This document shows positions 36,403-48,338 of a DNA stretch of 64,000 bases, one piece after another (the stretch's first letter is position 1; each line of letters starts with the position of its first letter). This stretch comes from Blasia pusilla (taxonomy: Eukaryota > Marchantiophyta > Marchantiopsida > Blasiales): NCBI GenBank assembly GCA_050084515.1, contig CM114272.1:12958001-13022000 (forward strand), written 5' to 3'. Made by a program: the position numbers and the translations under genes. The notes beneath the pieces are model-generated. The model ran no database searches. It worked only from the letters and a program-made list of their open reading frames with translations, and was not told where the DNA came from.

Positions 36403-37673
36403 TAGCCGCATCATTGCGTGGAGGAGAGGTGTTGCTTTGGGGCTCAACTGAGGAGCTTCGATGCTTAGCCACTGAACATGCGCAAACCGCGTTGAGCGAG
36501 ACGTTTGCACCAGAGTGTGACGAGTCAGAGGAACCCCAAGTAGGCAGGAGTGCTCCTATGATAACTTTGGGTATCACCCCGATTGTGTGGTGCATCCGAG
36601 AGAAGGGTATTCGGGTGTTGGATCTCTTTGGAGGGATCAGCATTGGGTTAGTTGCTATTTTGCACGCTCGAGTGCCCGTGCATCAGTACCTGTATATGGA
36701 GATTGATGATGTTGTGAGGCGCGCTTCACTTCACCATGTGGCGCTATTACGCCTCCGTTTTCCCAACTTGTTGTCTGCCTCGGCCATTCAGGGTTACCAG
36801 AGTTCCCTACTGAGGGACATTTGATTGTTGGGGGCGCAGGACTTGGAGCGGGTAGGGACCATAGACTTGGTCATTGCTGGTTGGCCATGTCAGGGCCAAT
36901 TGAATGTTGGAGAAGGTAGCAGGTTAGTTGACACTCGGTTCAGGTTGTTTTGGAAGAGGATGCAGATCTTGCGACATTTACAAGAGCATCAACCTCGTTC
37001 TCCACCATACATTTTGGAGAATGTGCCAATTTTGGGCGATTCAAGGTTCCGCGTGGTGACGAGTGCACATCACGTACGCGCATGGATCGGCCTAAGAGTG
37101 TTGTTAGATGTGGCGAGTGTAGGTTCTAGAGCACACCGCCCACATCTTTGGTGGACCAACTTAGTACTATATGAGATATTGCGAAGGGCTTATGCGAGAG
37201 TGGAGCGTCCCTCCGATTTGTTGGTGGATTCTATATTGGATCCGGGCCGTCGATTTGAGGTAGTGAGGCACAATGATCGACCACCATTGATTATGGTCAA
37301 CAGGATTGGCATGCCACGAGGTGCCTTTCCCACATTGGTGAGTTTTCCCGCTTCCTATGCATTCAAGGAGACCGAATTTGGCTTGGTTTGGGATGACCAG
37401 GTACAAAGGTTGGTGGAGCCAAACATTGATGAGCAAGAGCGAGCAATGGGATTCTCCACAGGAGTGACGGCAATATCATCACTATCAGAGGCATCACCAT
37501 GTCATGTCTTGGGTCAGGCGATGGACCTGAACTGCTTGACATTGATTTTCACCTTAGGAGTAGTTGAGCAACGTCGTTTGAGGATGCGACAGATCACAAC
37601 TGTTACGTTGGTGAGTCCCATGCCTACCGAGACGGTTGAGGCAGTGGCTGGGGGCGAGACCCGAGGAGATTGA
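36396..37673 (+). pseudogene. C5 cytosine DNA methyltransferase, DNMT3/DRM-like, retrotransposon-borne
   Basis: One frame with a single internal TGA (36822-36824) spans about 425 residues. Motif I is RVLDLFGGISIG (DLFGG at 36621-36635), motif II acidic residue in YMEID (36699), motif IV DLVIAGWPCQG with the catalytic Pro-Cys at 36885-36890, motif VI ILENV (ENV at 37017-37025), and motif VIII-like SRAHRPHLWWTNL. The end has ERAMGFS and HVLGQAMDL, which fit motifs IX-X. The spacing after ENV and the AHR-x-x-x-x-W-x-NL signature resemble DNMT3/DRM enzymes, in unpermuted order; PCQ rather than PCN is more like DNMT1/CMT. The enzyme would methylate cytosine in DNA. It is in frame with the RT that follows, so it was part of the pol polyprotein. 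A second TGA ends the frame at 37671. Confidence 0.85.
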
Positions 37674-38340
37674 CACGCGAGGGATGATCGAGAGAGACAC
37701 CCTTGGACTTCTTGGGATGTTTTGCAGGTACGCCACGAGATAATAGCCACAGCATCAAGCGAGGTTCCGTGTATTGCACGTGGAGAAGAGAGTTCTATTG
37801 TCCGAGACGGGGTTGCACCATTGCAACCACCGATATCCGTGTCGGAGAGTCCCACTATGATGGAGACTTGGGATCGAGATATGGGCCCTAAGTTGACAAG
37901 AGGAGAGCGGCATCGGATACACCAGTTCCTTAGGAGTTATAGGAGTTGTTTTGCATTTAGTATGCATGATTTGGATATGCTCAAGGGTCCACGGATCCGC
38001 ATTGAGTTGTCGAGTGACACGCCCATCTTCCGACGACCCTCCAAGTATAGTGAAATGGAGAGGGCTCTGATTTAGAGTAAGAGCCACGACTTGGTTGGAG
38101 CAGGACTAGTGGAGTAGGTCGCATGGAGAGTATGCATCTGCCACTATCATGCCCGCCAAGAAGGATGTGCATGGCAACTGGATAGATACGCGAATGTGTG
38201 GAGATAGCCGACCTATCAATCGGTAAACGAAGTCCGATAAGTATGCCATGCCCATCCCTGAGGAGATCTTTGATGCGATTGGGCATGCAAAGGTCTTTAG
38301 TTCATTAGGATTGCGAGCCAGATACCATCAGTTGCCTATC
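37674..38340 (+). pseudogene. Reverse transcriptase N-terminal part
   Basis: The methyltransferase frame continues after a TGA at 37671 through a linker to IRIELSSDTPIFRRPSKYSE (two gypsy RT entry motifs) and stops at a TAG (38073). After a frame change come MPAKKDVHGNW, CGD-x-RPIN and YAMPIPEEIFDAIGHAKVFSS, then YHQLPI, where the sequence breaks at the telomere-repeat tract. The catalytic YxDD region and RNase H are absent. Order MTase-then-RT is certain from the shared frame. Confidence 0.75.
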
Positions 38341-38367
38341 CTAAACCCTAAACCCTAAACCCTAAAC
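38340..38367. repeat. Interstitial telomere repeat (four CCCTAAA units) at a rearrangement junction
   Basis: Four perfect 7-bp units lie exactly where RT, reading rightward, meets the linker of gag-protease, reading leftward. Both flanks are coding text cut mid-domain. The unit is the plant telomere repeat. This looks like telomerase-added or captured filler at a repaired double-strand break. Confidence 0.9.
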
Positions 38368-39809
38368 ACCTCTCCTCCACGGAATGATGCGGCTACCATG
38401 ACATTCCTATGCATAGAAATTTCAAGAATGGGAGTATCATGTGTTTGGACGTGTCCCTCAATCAAATCACTAGGCCAAGTGATGGCACTGCTAAATGTTG
38501 CTAAGGTCGCCATCTCTCTTGGCGGTCGCTCGATCACTACACCTATGAATCGAACGGGTAATGAGCTAAGGCGCCCATCACCTGACTTCCATCATAGTTT
38601 CTAGGATGGTGACTCCTCCCAGTAATTCAGGGAAAAGCCCATCGGGTATAACACTACTCCACCAACCAAGACGTCGTAGGACTCCGCATCAGTTACTATC
38701 GCCTTGGCTCGCACCACGGACTCATCTGTAGGATGTCCCAGATGAATCCTCACCACGACCTCCTGTCGGGTCATATATTATGTGATACTCGCTCCACCCA
38801 AGGATATCTCTATCTGGAATGGACAATGCTACACATCGGCTCTCGTCAAGCCCAATCCTTTGAATGACGTTTTCCTCAACATCAGGGGTTGCACTCCTGA
38901 ATCCAACAAGAGGCGATGCAAACTAAAATCTCTACCTCCGAGACTCACCAATTGGGAGATCTCTCCTCGGTTATCCAACAACAGAACACCAGGAGAAACC
39001 ATGGCACGCTCTATCGCGGGTCTAGCGGGCATCTCCGCCATCCTAGCAGCCACAACCTGCCATGAATCTGACGTGGACAGCCTGAGCATCCGCTCTAAGG
39101 GCAGGTCCATCACCTCCTCTGCAATGACCTCTGAACGTGATGCAAGAACTCCAACTCCACGCTCACATAGCGGAGCACCCAGCCAAAAAGCCTTGGCGGG
39201 CATACCTCCCAACGTCATAACATCGGAAGTAGAAGATAAAGGAGCGCGATACACAACGGTGGCCGCCCCCAACAACGTGCTCGACACATGCCCCTTTTGA
39301 GCATCAACAATAGGAGTCGTCGCACTCGCTTCTCCCATCGCTCTCCGTGCTTGCACACCAACAACATCACCAACTCTCCAAGAACTCTGATCCGGACCCA
39401 TCGATGGGATCCTCATCACTTCAGACAACGTGAAAGACTGAGGAAGCCAAGTCTATTTTCTGGCTTCCCCTCATTGTGGATTCCACTCTGTGGCTGCTCC
39501 ACGCATCACAACTGCGGTGGCCTCCATCTGGGCAAACCCGCACATCCAACCAGGATCCTCCATATCTCAGGCTGCTCCATATGATGTCGATGCCACGGAT
39601 CTAGCATCGAGTAATCTCAATGCCATAGTGGCAATCTGCTCTTGTAGCTGCTGTATCTGAGCAGCCATCCCAACCTCACGCCCGACGTCTCTCGACGCGT
39701 CTAGGTGGTGGGACTCTACCTCCTCCACGGGCAGGTCCACCACCATGTCGGGCAACTCTTGCTCCTCATCCCCCAACGGGACCACCTGGTGCACGATCTT
39801 TAGGCCCAC
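38368..39809 (-). pseudogene. Aspartic protease region and linker to methyltransferase
   Basis: The minus-strand frame 39428-38829 (199 residues) contains SLGGRDFSLHRLLLDSGVQP with the catalytic D-S-G near 38903, then FKGLGLTRADV before a stop. Further on, frames give VVVRIHLGHPTDESVV and VLYPMGFSLNYW (about 38610-38770), and finally RNVMVAASFRGGEVF up to the telomere tract. The last block equals the linker at the start of the methyltransferase frame (CMVAASLRGGEVL), which fixes the order protease, linker, methyltransferase. The upstream frame 39809-39567 is the gag-protease spacer. Confidence 0.65.
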
Positions 39810-39906
39810 CCGGACCGGCTACTCGCTCTAGTGCCCTCTCTAGTCCTCAGTCCGGACGTAACTCAGGATGTAAACTGAAACACCTGACGCGTGTATGACC
39901 ATACCT

Positions 39907-41121
39907 CTAACAATAGTCACATTGGTAACCTCCTGGTGCAACACCATCTCCTCCTCCATGTTGAGGCACATGTCCATGACCCTGACGAGTGCAATCGCGC
40001 TGATGATGGGCTTCACCACATGACCAACAAGTAATCATGGCGGATGCTCTTGAGCCGCATATGAAGGTGCAGGTCTCTGTGGCCCGGCCTCCTGGTATCC
40101 TCCGTGAGCTCATGGTGTCACAGTGGACCTATCTCGGAGTCCACGTTGCTGCATTGGTGGTGCAGACAATCGTGATTGCTCTTGCCCAGATCCCATGGTG
40201 GCTACGCTCTCCTCCGCCATGTTGTGCTCAATGTTCTGGCGCTCCTAAAAACATCTCTTAACATAGGGGAGGTGTTCATAAGAAGCACCCCCTCCCACAT
40301 TGTTTCGTCCATCATCGCGTACCATGACTGGATAGCCCAAGCCTCTGTCATTCCCTGAGTGACGTTGATCAACCGGCGCAAGCGAGTGTAAGCCTCACGC
40401 AAACTCTCACCCGGGCACCTCTGGAAGTTGTGGATGCTCCGCAACTTCTCATCCGTACCCCTTGGTAACTCGCCCTCAACTCAGCGAAGAACTCAACCAC
40501 AGGGTTGAACCTAGGACGAACCTGACTAGATTGTGCAACTGCTCCAGTGTGAGTGATCCCTCCTAGAACATCAATAGTGGAAGAGGAAGAAGCCTCTCGT
40601 GACTCCTCCTCCTCATCTGGGAATGGCTCCGTCCATGACACATAGTGTGGGTCATAGTAGAGTCGCCATGCCTTAATCTCTTGGGCATATCTGAGAGAGA
40701 ATTCATTGTAACCGTCCATGGGCGCCCCCTCTAAATGTTGGAATATACCGTTCCATGTTATAAACGGGTTAAACTCTCTAGAGTTCCTAGCCCGTTGTGA
40801 GTCTCACCAACTCCTAAACTCCGCAATGAAGTCGTGTAGCTCTATAGTGCCTACAATACGTGAAAACCTACGCGGTTCTCTACCCTGGTCGTCCATCTCG
40901 TACGTCCAACTAGTAGGAGCACTCAATGTATACGGTGGATCACTAACATACTCCTCTATACGCTCCCCCTCGTCTGAAAACAACATAGAAGGAGATCGAG
41001 GTAGTCCCTCACGTTGAGACCCTTGAAACCTCGCACCACTCGGGGTAAACCCTCCAGAGCTACTCTCAGGTCCACTACCTCGCCTCTCAAAATCCCCAAA
41101 GGACGCCGTGATGGCCCTCAT
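39907..41121 (-). pseudogene. Gag with CCHC zinc knuckle (broken)
   Basis: Minus-strand frames: an acidic and Ser/Gly-rich N-terminus (41121-40804), WRLYYDPHYVSWTEPFPDEE (40719-40369), a capsid-like stretch with FQRCPGESLREAYTRLRRLI (40444-40202), and a knuckle CWSCGEAHHQRDC (39991-40029). The knuckle spacing is slightly off the usual C-x2-C-x4-H-x4-C. Gag packages the element RNA. Frameshifts separate the parts. Confidence 0.65.
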
Positions 41122-41150
41122 GTCCCTCTCACATAATCACTCTCAATCTC

Positions 41151-42414
41151 CCGAGTAATCCCTCAATCACTCAAACTTAACATACGGCACTCAATCTACA
41201 CTCTCTCACTCAGACGTGTATTGTGCGGCAACAAGCAGCGTGGTGCGGAAAATCACTGATCTTTCGTCTCATCAAAAAACCATCCTCAACTCTGGACATC
41301 CCACATAGGTTTATGTCCCCTAAATCCATACATCATCGATACTCCTAGCATCACCACGAAACCCAATATCCCAAATAACTTCCCAATATCCGAAAATCCC
41401 TCACACGTGCAGGGTAAGAGACCAAAATGGGTAACTTGACAATAATGTTGATGTTGCTCCTTGGCAATTGCAAATCTCGACTCCAACTCGGCCGTGAAGA
41501 CAACTCCTCCAATCAGGAAGTCGTACTCCTATCGTACTGACGCTGCCCAAACCTCCTCGATGTGCGCTGCAGGTTCAGCGCTCCCGTGCGGCACTGGCGG
41601 CACGGAACAGGTACAAATGGCACGGCACTCGGAAATGGGGTACGGCACTCGGCAAGATATCCTCCTCAATCAGCAATTCACACGCTCTGCTCCTTACTAA
41701 AGGAGCGACTCCGCGATCAAGACGGTGCGGTGGGGTGCAGCCACGAGCGGCGTTTTGCGGCTACGAGCGTCACGGCACGGTACTCGATCGTTGTCAAGCG
41801 GCTACCAATCATAACATAGAAGCATGAAATGAAAACTCAAACACCATAACCCGAGGTCATCTCCCATCACTGGTTGATGACGAAACTACGATGATAGTGG
41901 CGGCCAAAACAAAGTTCGTGGTGGCGACGCTAGTCAAAGAATCAACGATTGTCATGGAAGACCCTCCACTCTGTAATGGCGGCAATGGCAACCAAAGGAT
42001 GGACAACGGCGAACACGGCTCTGAGCAGCGCTAGGTGGCTGCAGCGTCCGATGGTCAACGGTGCACCATGGACGGTTGAGGTTAACCGTTGAGGATGAAG
42101 GTTGACCGTCGACGGTGACGATTGATCGTTGACGGTGATGGTTGACCATTGACGGCAGACCGTTGACAGCGACGGCCACCTTTGGCGTTGCGGTTGGTTT
42201 AGGGTTTGAATAATTTAACCCTGAAAATCGCCTAACAATGGCACTTTTGCAAGATTGACCATAACTTTTTGCTCGCAACTCCAAATTTGCATTTTATTTT
42301 TGCATAGCATGCACAACTTCACGATCTACAACAGAGTCAACAAATATTTTGAATCGGATATTCCAGTAAAAACTGATAGGGATTGTCATAAAGCCCAATG
42401 TCTCTTTCTCCTAC
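41151..42414. other. 5' flank of gag with a GTTGACC minisatellite
   Basis: Probably the leader of the methyltransferase element on the minus strand. Between about 42060 and 42160 a unit of about 18 bp around 'ggttgaccgt(t/c)gacgg' repeats several times with changes. No gene recognised. Confidence 0.45.
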
Positions 42415-42767
42415 TGTAACCATCATTTGTTAGTCATAGTTAAGTTAAAATCTATGACATGAAGCGCATAAGGGGGAAAGAATCAACCAAAAAGAGAAAA
42501 GATAAGATACATGAGATAAAGATGAGAGTGGGGCCATAGGTTGGTGAAAAGGAAGATAAGGATGAGATTGAGGAAGATGAGGTTGGGACGTTAGACTCCA
42601 AAAGAGATCCTCTCGTGCTATGAGAGTAGTACATGTGGCATAAGGTTAGGTAGAGCTAATTTGTCTTCATTGTACCTATCTCTAAGTATATAAAGGAAGA
42701 GGAGAGGCCTTGAGGGCATTCTACCTTTAAGCAACTCTAGAGTGGTTCCGTGAGTTGTAGAGTTGCA
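42415..42767 (+). repeat. 5' LTR of the chromovirus
   Basis: 353 bp, begins TGTAACCATC and ends GTTGCA. A TATA-like TATATAAA lies at 42687-42694, a plausible promoter for the element RNA. It matches 47999-48338. The antisense 60-codon frame inside both LTRs is a shadow. Confidence 0.85.
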
Positions 42768-42768
42768 A

Positions 42769-42780
42769 TGGTATTAGAGC
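42769..42780 (+). promoter_or_regulatory. Primer-binding site, initiator Met tRNA type
   Basis: TGGTATTAGAGC lies one base after the 5' LTR. It is one change from TGGTATCAGAGC, the complement of the 3' end of plant initiator tRNA-Met that primes many plant LTR elements. Confidence 0.8.
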
Positions 42781-43362
42781 AAGGTTGCTCTTCCAACAAG
42801 AGTGGATTACCCTGCTTGGAAGGATGACCAAGTAATGATATATTGTTTAGAGTAGATAGGTTGTTAGAGGTTGGTAATGGCTATAGAGCTGCAAGTAGAG
42901 TAAGGGGGAAGGGTTGTTTTGCAGGTAATGGATTGAGAGGGAGCGAGAGTGGCTCCTAATTTCCCGTTTCTTAATCCATTCACCATCAAAATCTTATATG
43001 TAGATAGACACTGGTTCACGAGATATCTCATATATCACTTTGGTGAAGTTTTCATGACGCAAGTGATGGAGTCTCGCTATCCGGTGATCCTCCCTATTGT
43101 TACATATGATCGTGTGTGGGATTGCACTATTTATATATTATTTTAGAGAAGATATGGGGAATGGATTTGAATAGGCCCCCACAAGTGTTTTTAAACACTT
43201 GATGTATTATCCATGTGGTTTGTCAACCTAAGATAGAATATAGAGAGTTTATGGTGAGGAAATTTGGCCAAGAGTATTATGATGAAGTCATTGCGTCAAC
43301 ACTGCCTTTTGTAGTCCCTATTGTACGAAATTGCCAGATGTATATCTTGATCTTATATTAGA

Positions 43363-44500
<1,138 letters not shown>

Positions 44501-44659
44501 CGTCTTTGTAGGCTCAGAAATAGGCCATATCATCGCCCCATTAATCATCTTGAAGGAGGACATACGCAAGAAGATAACAAAGAAGGTGGGCCTCAGGGAA
44601 ACGCCAACCACCAGTAATCGCGCCTCGCGGATATACTGGTTCTAACACAAGGAGGGAAG

Positions 44660-45070
44660 GTTAGGATCGACACAAACATGTGGAGCTAAATGGTTTGAAG
44701 AGAGGAGAAACACGTCTCATTGTTATAGATGGGGAAGTAGAAGGATCCCAAGTTAGAGTGTTGATTGATCGAGGGGCAAAAAAAACTTCCTTTCAAGAGC
44801 CATAGCTATGAAATTGGGCTTAGCTTTAGAGAGGGATCAAAAAGAAGAGGTAGAATTACCAAATGGGCAAACATAAAAGATTGAAAAGCTTCCTCGAAGG
44901 ATAGAGTTGAGCATAGGAAAGTATCGGGAAGAATTGGAGATGAAGGTCATTAGGTTAGCACGTTATGATGTTATTTTGGGAATGCCTTGGATGGAACAGT
45001 ATAATCCAGAGGTAGATTGGAGAAAAAAGATTGTGAAGACCCGAGAGTGGAAGCTTTACAGAGATAGAGT
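44660..45070 (+). pseudogene. Chromovirus aspartic protease
   Basis: Frames read RVLIDRGAK (the catalytic D-[ST]-G is changed to D-R-G), AIAMKLGL, and, at 44907-45060, RYDVILGMPWMEQYNPEVDW, the classical C-terminal signature of gypsy protease. Inactive because of the active-site change and stops. Confidence 0.75.
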
Positions 45071-45189
45071 CAGATCATGTTCTAGAACCCTACCCCTATA
45101 TCTAATAGGAAAAACCACCATCAAATATCAAGATGAGTGTTTCCTAGGTTTAATAAGATATGTTTGTGGTTTGAAAAAATATTCAGAGG

Positions 45190-46138
45190 TACCAGACGAG
45201 TTGAGAGAAGTATTGGAGGAATACAAAGATGTATTCTCGAATGATTTACCATCAGGGTACCACCCAAACGGAGGGTAGACCACAAGATTGAGGTCCTTCC
45301 AAGAAGCACACCACCATGTAAGGCTCCTTACCGCTTAGCTCCAAGAGAATTAGAAAAATGCAAAGCCCAAGTGGAGGAGATGTTGTAGAAAGGCTTCATC
45401 CAACGAAGCGTCTTGCCATATGGAGCCCCTATCCTTTTTGTGAAAAAGAAGGATGGAAGCATGCGATTGTGTATGGACTATCGAGCATTGAATCAACAAA
45501 CAGTCAAAAAAAAATATCCATTACCAAAAATGGATGATTTGTTCGACCAGCTATAAGGAGCAAAATACTTCACCAAACTTGACCTTTGCAACGGCTACAA
45601 CCAAATTCGAATTGCGGATGAAGATGTGCACAAGATTGCTTTTTTTACTAGGCATGGACACTTTGAATACTTAGTCATGCCATTTGGTCTTACTAATGCA
45701 TCTGCAACCTTTATGGGCCTAATGAATGATATCTTAGTCTATAGTAAAACGATATAGGAGCATATAAATCATCTACGAGAAGTTCTTCAAATTCTAAGAG
45801 ATAATGAGTTGTATGCTAAAGCTTCAAAATGTGAGTTCGGTAAGACAGAAGTTGATTATCTAAGGCATTGAGTAAGCGCAGAAGGTATTCAAGTGATGAG
45901 TGAGAAGGTAGAAGCAATCAAAAAATGGAGTGCACATGAGAATCAAACTCAATTGAAGAGTTTTCTGGGGTTAACAGGATTCTATCGAAGATTTGTGAAA
46001 GGTTTTGCTCAAATTGCACAATCCTTAACAACTTTACTAGGGAATGGACAAAAAATGGAATTGGGGCACATCACAAGAAATTTCTTTTCAATCATTAAAG
46101 AATGTCTTGATCAAAGTCCCTATTTTGAAGTGGTATGA
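45190..46138 (+). pseudogene. Chromovirus reverse transcriptase lacking its YxDD box
   Basis: Motifs in order: [34 protein letters not shown] with [56 protein letters not shown], then MNDI directly followed by LVYSKTI. The roughly 15 residues that normally lie between MND-I and DILVYS, including the catalytic Y-x-D-D, are deleted. The connection region FLGLTGFYRRFVKGF is intact (45893-46060). Two or more stops occur. Confidence 0.85.
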
Positions 46139-46440
46139 TCCTAATCGACCCATCAAGTTGGCCACAAATGCTTCAGGTATTAGCATTGGAGGAGTACTAC
46201 AACAAGAATGGGAGGATCCTATTGCTTTCTTTTCTCGCAATCTATTGCCAGCGGAGCAAAACTACCATACAACTGAGCGAGAAGAACTTGCTATTGTGTT
46301 GGCAACCAAGCATTGGAAACATTACTTGGGCGATAGGGAGTTTGTGGTGGAGAGTGATCACAAGCCCTTTGTCTACTTAGGGTCCCAAAAGAAGCTCTCC
46401 AAACGTCAAATTTGATGGGCAGAATGGTGACAATAATTCA
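46044..46440 (+). pseudogene. Chromovirus RNase H domain
   Basis: Frame 46044-46415 reads PIKLATNASGISIGGVLQQE, where the first catalytic Asp of TDAS is changed to Asn, then PIAFFSRNLLPAEQNY, EREELAIVLATKHWKHYL and VESDHKPFVYL. RNase H removes the RNA strand during cDNA synthesis. Confidence 0.8.
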
Positions 46441-46505
46441 TGATGAAAATTGTCTATGTGGAATGAAAGAAGCAGTTGGCACACGCCTTGACTCGTATAC
46501 CATAG

Positions 46506-47780
46506 ATGAACAACATATCTGAAGTGGAGATTCACTCTAGTTGGTGGAAAAAATTATCCAAAGCCACAAAGGAGGATGAAGAAATTGCAGTTGCTATTCA
46601 TGCCAACAGAGTATACAAGGCTCAAGGATTGGTTTTCCATAAAGATAAAGTATGGATCCCACAAGATCCACAATTATGCACTGAAGTATTGTCTGAAGTC
46701 ACGACATAGTCATTGCGGGTCATATGGGAGCTGAAAAAACCTTAGAGGAATTACAACGGCATACTACTGGCCCAAAATGAGAGAAGATGTTGACGTATAT
46801 GTTAGGAGTTATAAGATTTCTCAACAAATCAAGGCTAGTAACACAAAACCAACAGGATTGTTACACTTTATCCCAATACCTCAAAAACCTTGGGAACAAG
46901 TCACTATGGATCTTGTTTGTGAGCTATCATGTATGATCACGGGATATGACTCTATTGTGGTCTTTGTGGATAGACTAAGCAAGATGATACACCTTCGTCC
47001 GACCAAGAAGACTGTGACTCCACCAGAGTTGGCTAGGATCTACATCGAGACAGTCTTTGTCCATCATGGTCTTCCAAAAGTGCTTATCATTGATAGGGGA
47101 ATCCATTTCACGAGTTTATTTTGGAAGGCTTTTTTCGGATTGCTCCAAACTAAACTAGCCATGTCTACGACTTATCACCCTCAAACTGATGGACAAACTG
47201 AAAGCGCCAACCATACCATTGAGGATATGCTACGCGCCTTAACATTGGAGGATCAACCAGGATGGGACTCATTGTTATCCTTAGTAGAGTTCTCATACAA
47301 TAACACCATGAACTCTTCCACTAAGACCACACCGTTCTTTTTAATGCATGGCGAGCATCCCTCAATTCCTTCTAGTCTCACTCGAATAGGGAAAAGTCTG
47401 AGGGAACGTACAAAGGTAGCTGCAGTCAATGAGTTTGTGGACCAGATTCAGAAAGGGGTTCAACTTGCTAAGGAGAAGTTGGCTATTGCCCAAAATCGAC
47501 AAAAATAACATACAGATGCTCATCGTCGAGATATCGAGTTTTTTGAAGGGGACAAGGTTTGGTTAGCAACAACCAATTTATCATTAGTAGGAGTTTGTAA
47601 GCTTAATCCTTGCTATATTGGGCCTTTCACTATCTTACAAAAAGTGGGCGCCGTGGCGTATAAGCTAGACCTACCGATGCATATGAAAATCCATCATGTC
47701 TATCATGTCTTTCTTCTTCGACCGTTAATTCCACGCCCTAAGAGATTTAAGGACAATATTGTCACTCCACCACATCAAAT
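46506..47780 (+). pseudogene. Chromovirus integrase
   Basis: The zinc domain has the histidines (HDIVIAGH) but its two Cys read Tyr and Ser (RSYKISQQ). The core at 46777-47508 has TMDLVCELS, IIDRGIHFTSLFWK and TYHPQTDGQTESAN, giving the D, D and E residues, and SYNNTMNSSTKTTPF. After a TAA at 47506 the C-terminal part continues with GDKVWLATTNLS, GPFTILQKVG and IHHVYHVFLLRP, the GPY/F module. Confidence 0.85.
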
Positions 47781-47986
47781 AGTCGGATATCATGAAGAAT
47801 TTGAAGTGGAATGTATCTTGAAGAAATGCACTCGAGGAACTCATCACCAATGAGTTGAATATTTGGTCCAATGGAAAGGATATCCACTATTTGAGGCCAC
47901 ATGGGAACCCTCAACCAACTTGGCGAACGCACCATTAATAGTGCAAGAGTTTGAAAGTTCTCACAACGAGGACGTTGTGTCTTAAA
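47780..47986 (+). pseudogene. Chromodomain at the integrase end
   Basis: The frame reads EFEVECILKKCTRG, an in-frame TGA, then VEYLVQWKGYPLFEATWEPS and LANAPLIVQEFE. The W-x-G-Y and ATWEP signatures define a chromodomain, which in chromoviruses binds methylated H3 and directs insertion. It offers a direct contrast with the PHD finger in the neighbouring element. Confidence 0.9.
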
Positions 47987-47996
47987 TGGGGGAAGG
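47984..47996 (+). promoter_or_regulatory. Polypurine tract
   Basis: AAATGGGGGAAGG lies just before the 3' LTR and would prime plus-strand cDNA. Confidence 0.75.
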
Positions 47997-47998
47997 TT

Positions 47999-48338
47999 TG
48001 TAATCATCCTTTGTTAGTCATAGTTAAGTTAGAATCTATGACATGAAACGCATAAGTGGGAAAGAATCAACCAAAAAGAGAAAAGAAAAGATACATGAGA
48101 TAAAGATGAGAGTGGGGTCATAGGTTGGTGAAAAGGAAGATAAGGATGAGGTTGAGGAAGATGAGGTTGGGATATTAGACTCCAAAGGAGATCCTCTCAT
48201 GCTATGAGAGTAGGACATGTGGTATAAAGATAAGTAGAGCTAATTTTTCTTCATTGTATCTATCTCTAAGTATATAAAGGAAGAGGAGAGGCCTTGAGGG
48301 CATTCTACCTTTAAGCAACTCTAGAGTGGTTCCGTGAG
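47999..48338 (+). repeat. 3' LTR of the chromovirus (13 bp short)
   Basis: Starts TGTAATCATC and follows the 5' LTR without indels to TTCCGTGAG, where unrelated sequence begins. About 20 substitutions in 340 bp by eye. Confidence 0.85.

Larger units (their letters stand above)
35266..41150 (-). mobile_element. Ty3/gypsy element carrying a DNA methyltransferase and an integrase PHD finger
   Basis: On the minus strand run gag and protease (41150 to 38367) and integrase plus PHD finger (36402 to 35266). Between them, on the plus strand, lie methyltransferase and the start of RT (36393-38340). A short linker (phrase 'gccgcatcatt...gtggaggagaggtgtt') is present at both 36405 and 38370 in opposite orientation. 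The simplest reading is one element, gag-PR-MTase-RT-RH-INT-PHD, whose middle block was inverted while most of RT and all of RNase H were lost. One junction is the palindrome CCATGCATGG (36393-36402), the other a telomere-repeat tract. No LTR pair could be assigned. This copy cannot transpose. Confidence 0.75.

Noticed and set aside
36396-37673. Host DRM or CMT gene, or a bacterial restriction-modification methyltransferase
   Set aside because: The frame runs into gypsy RT and a second copy has the same neighbours; no introns, no UBA or chromodomain, and no restriction gene nearby.
38340-38367. Possible chromosome end
   Set aside because: Only four telomere units with retrotransposon sequence on both sides; an interstitial repair scar fits better.
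38782-39300. 172-codon plus-strand frame
   Set aside because: Shadow of the minus-strand protease frame, which has the catalytic D-S-G motif.
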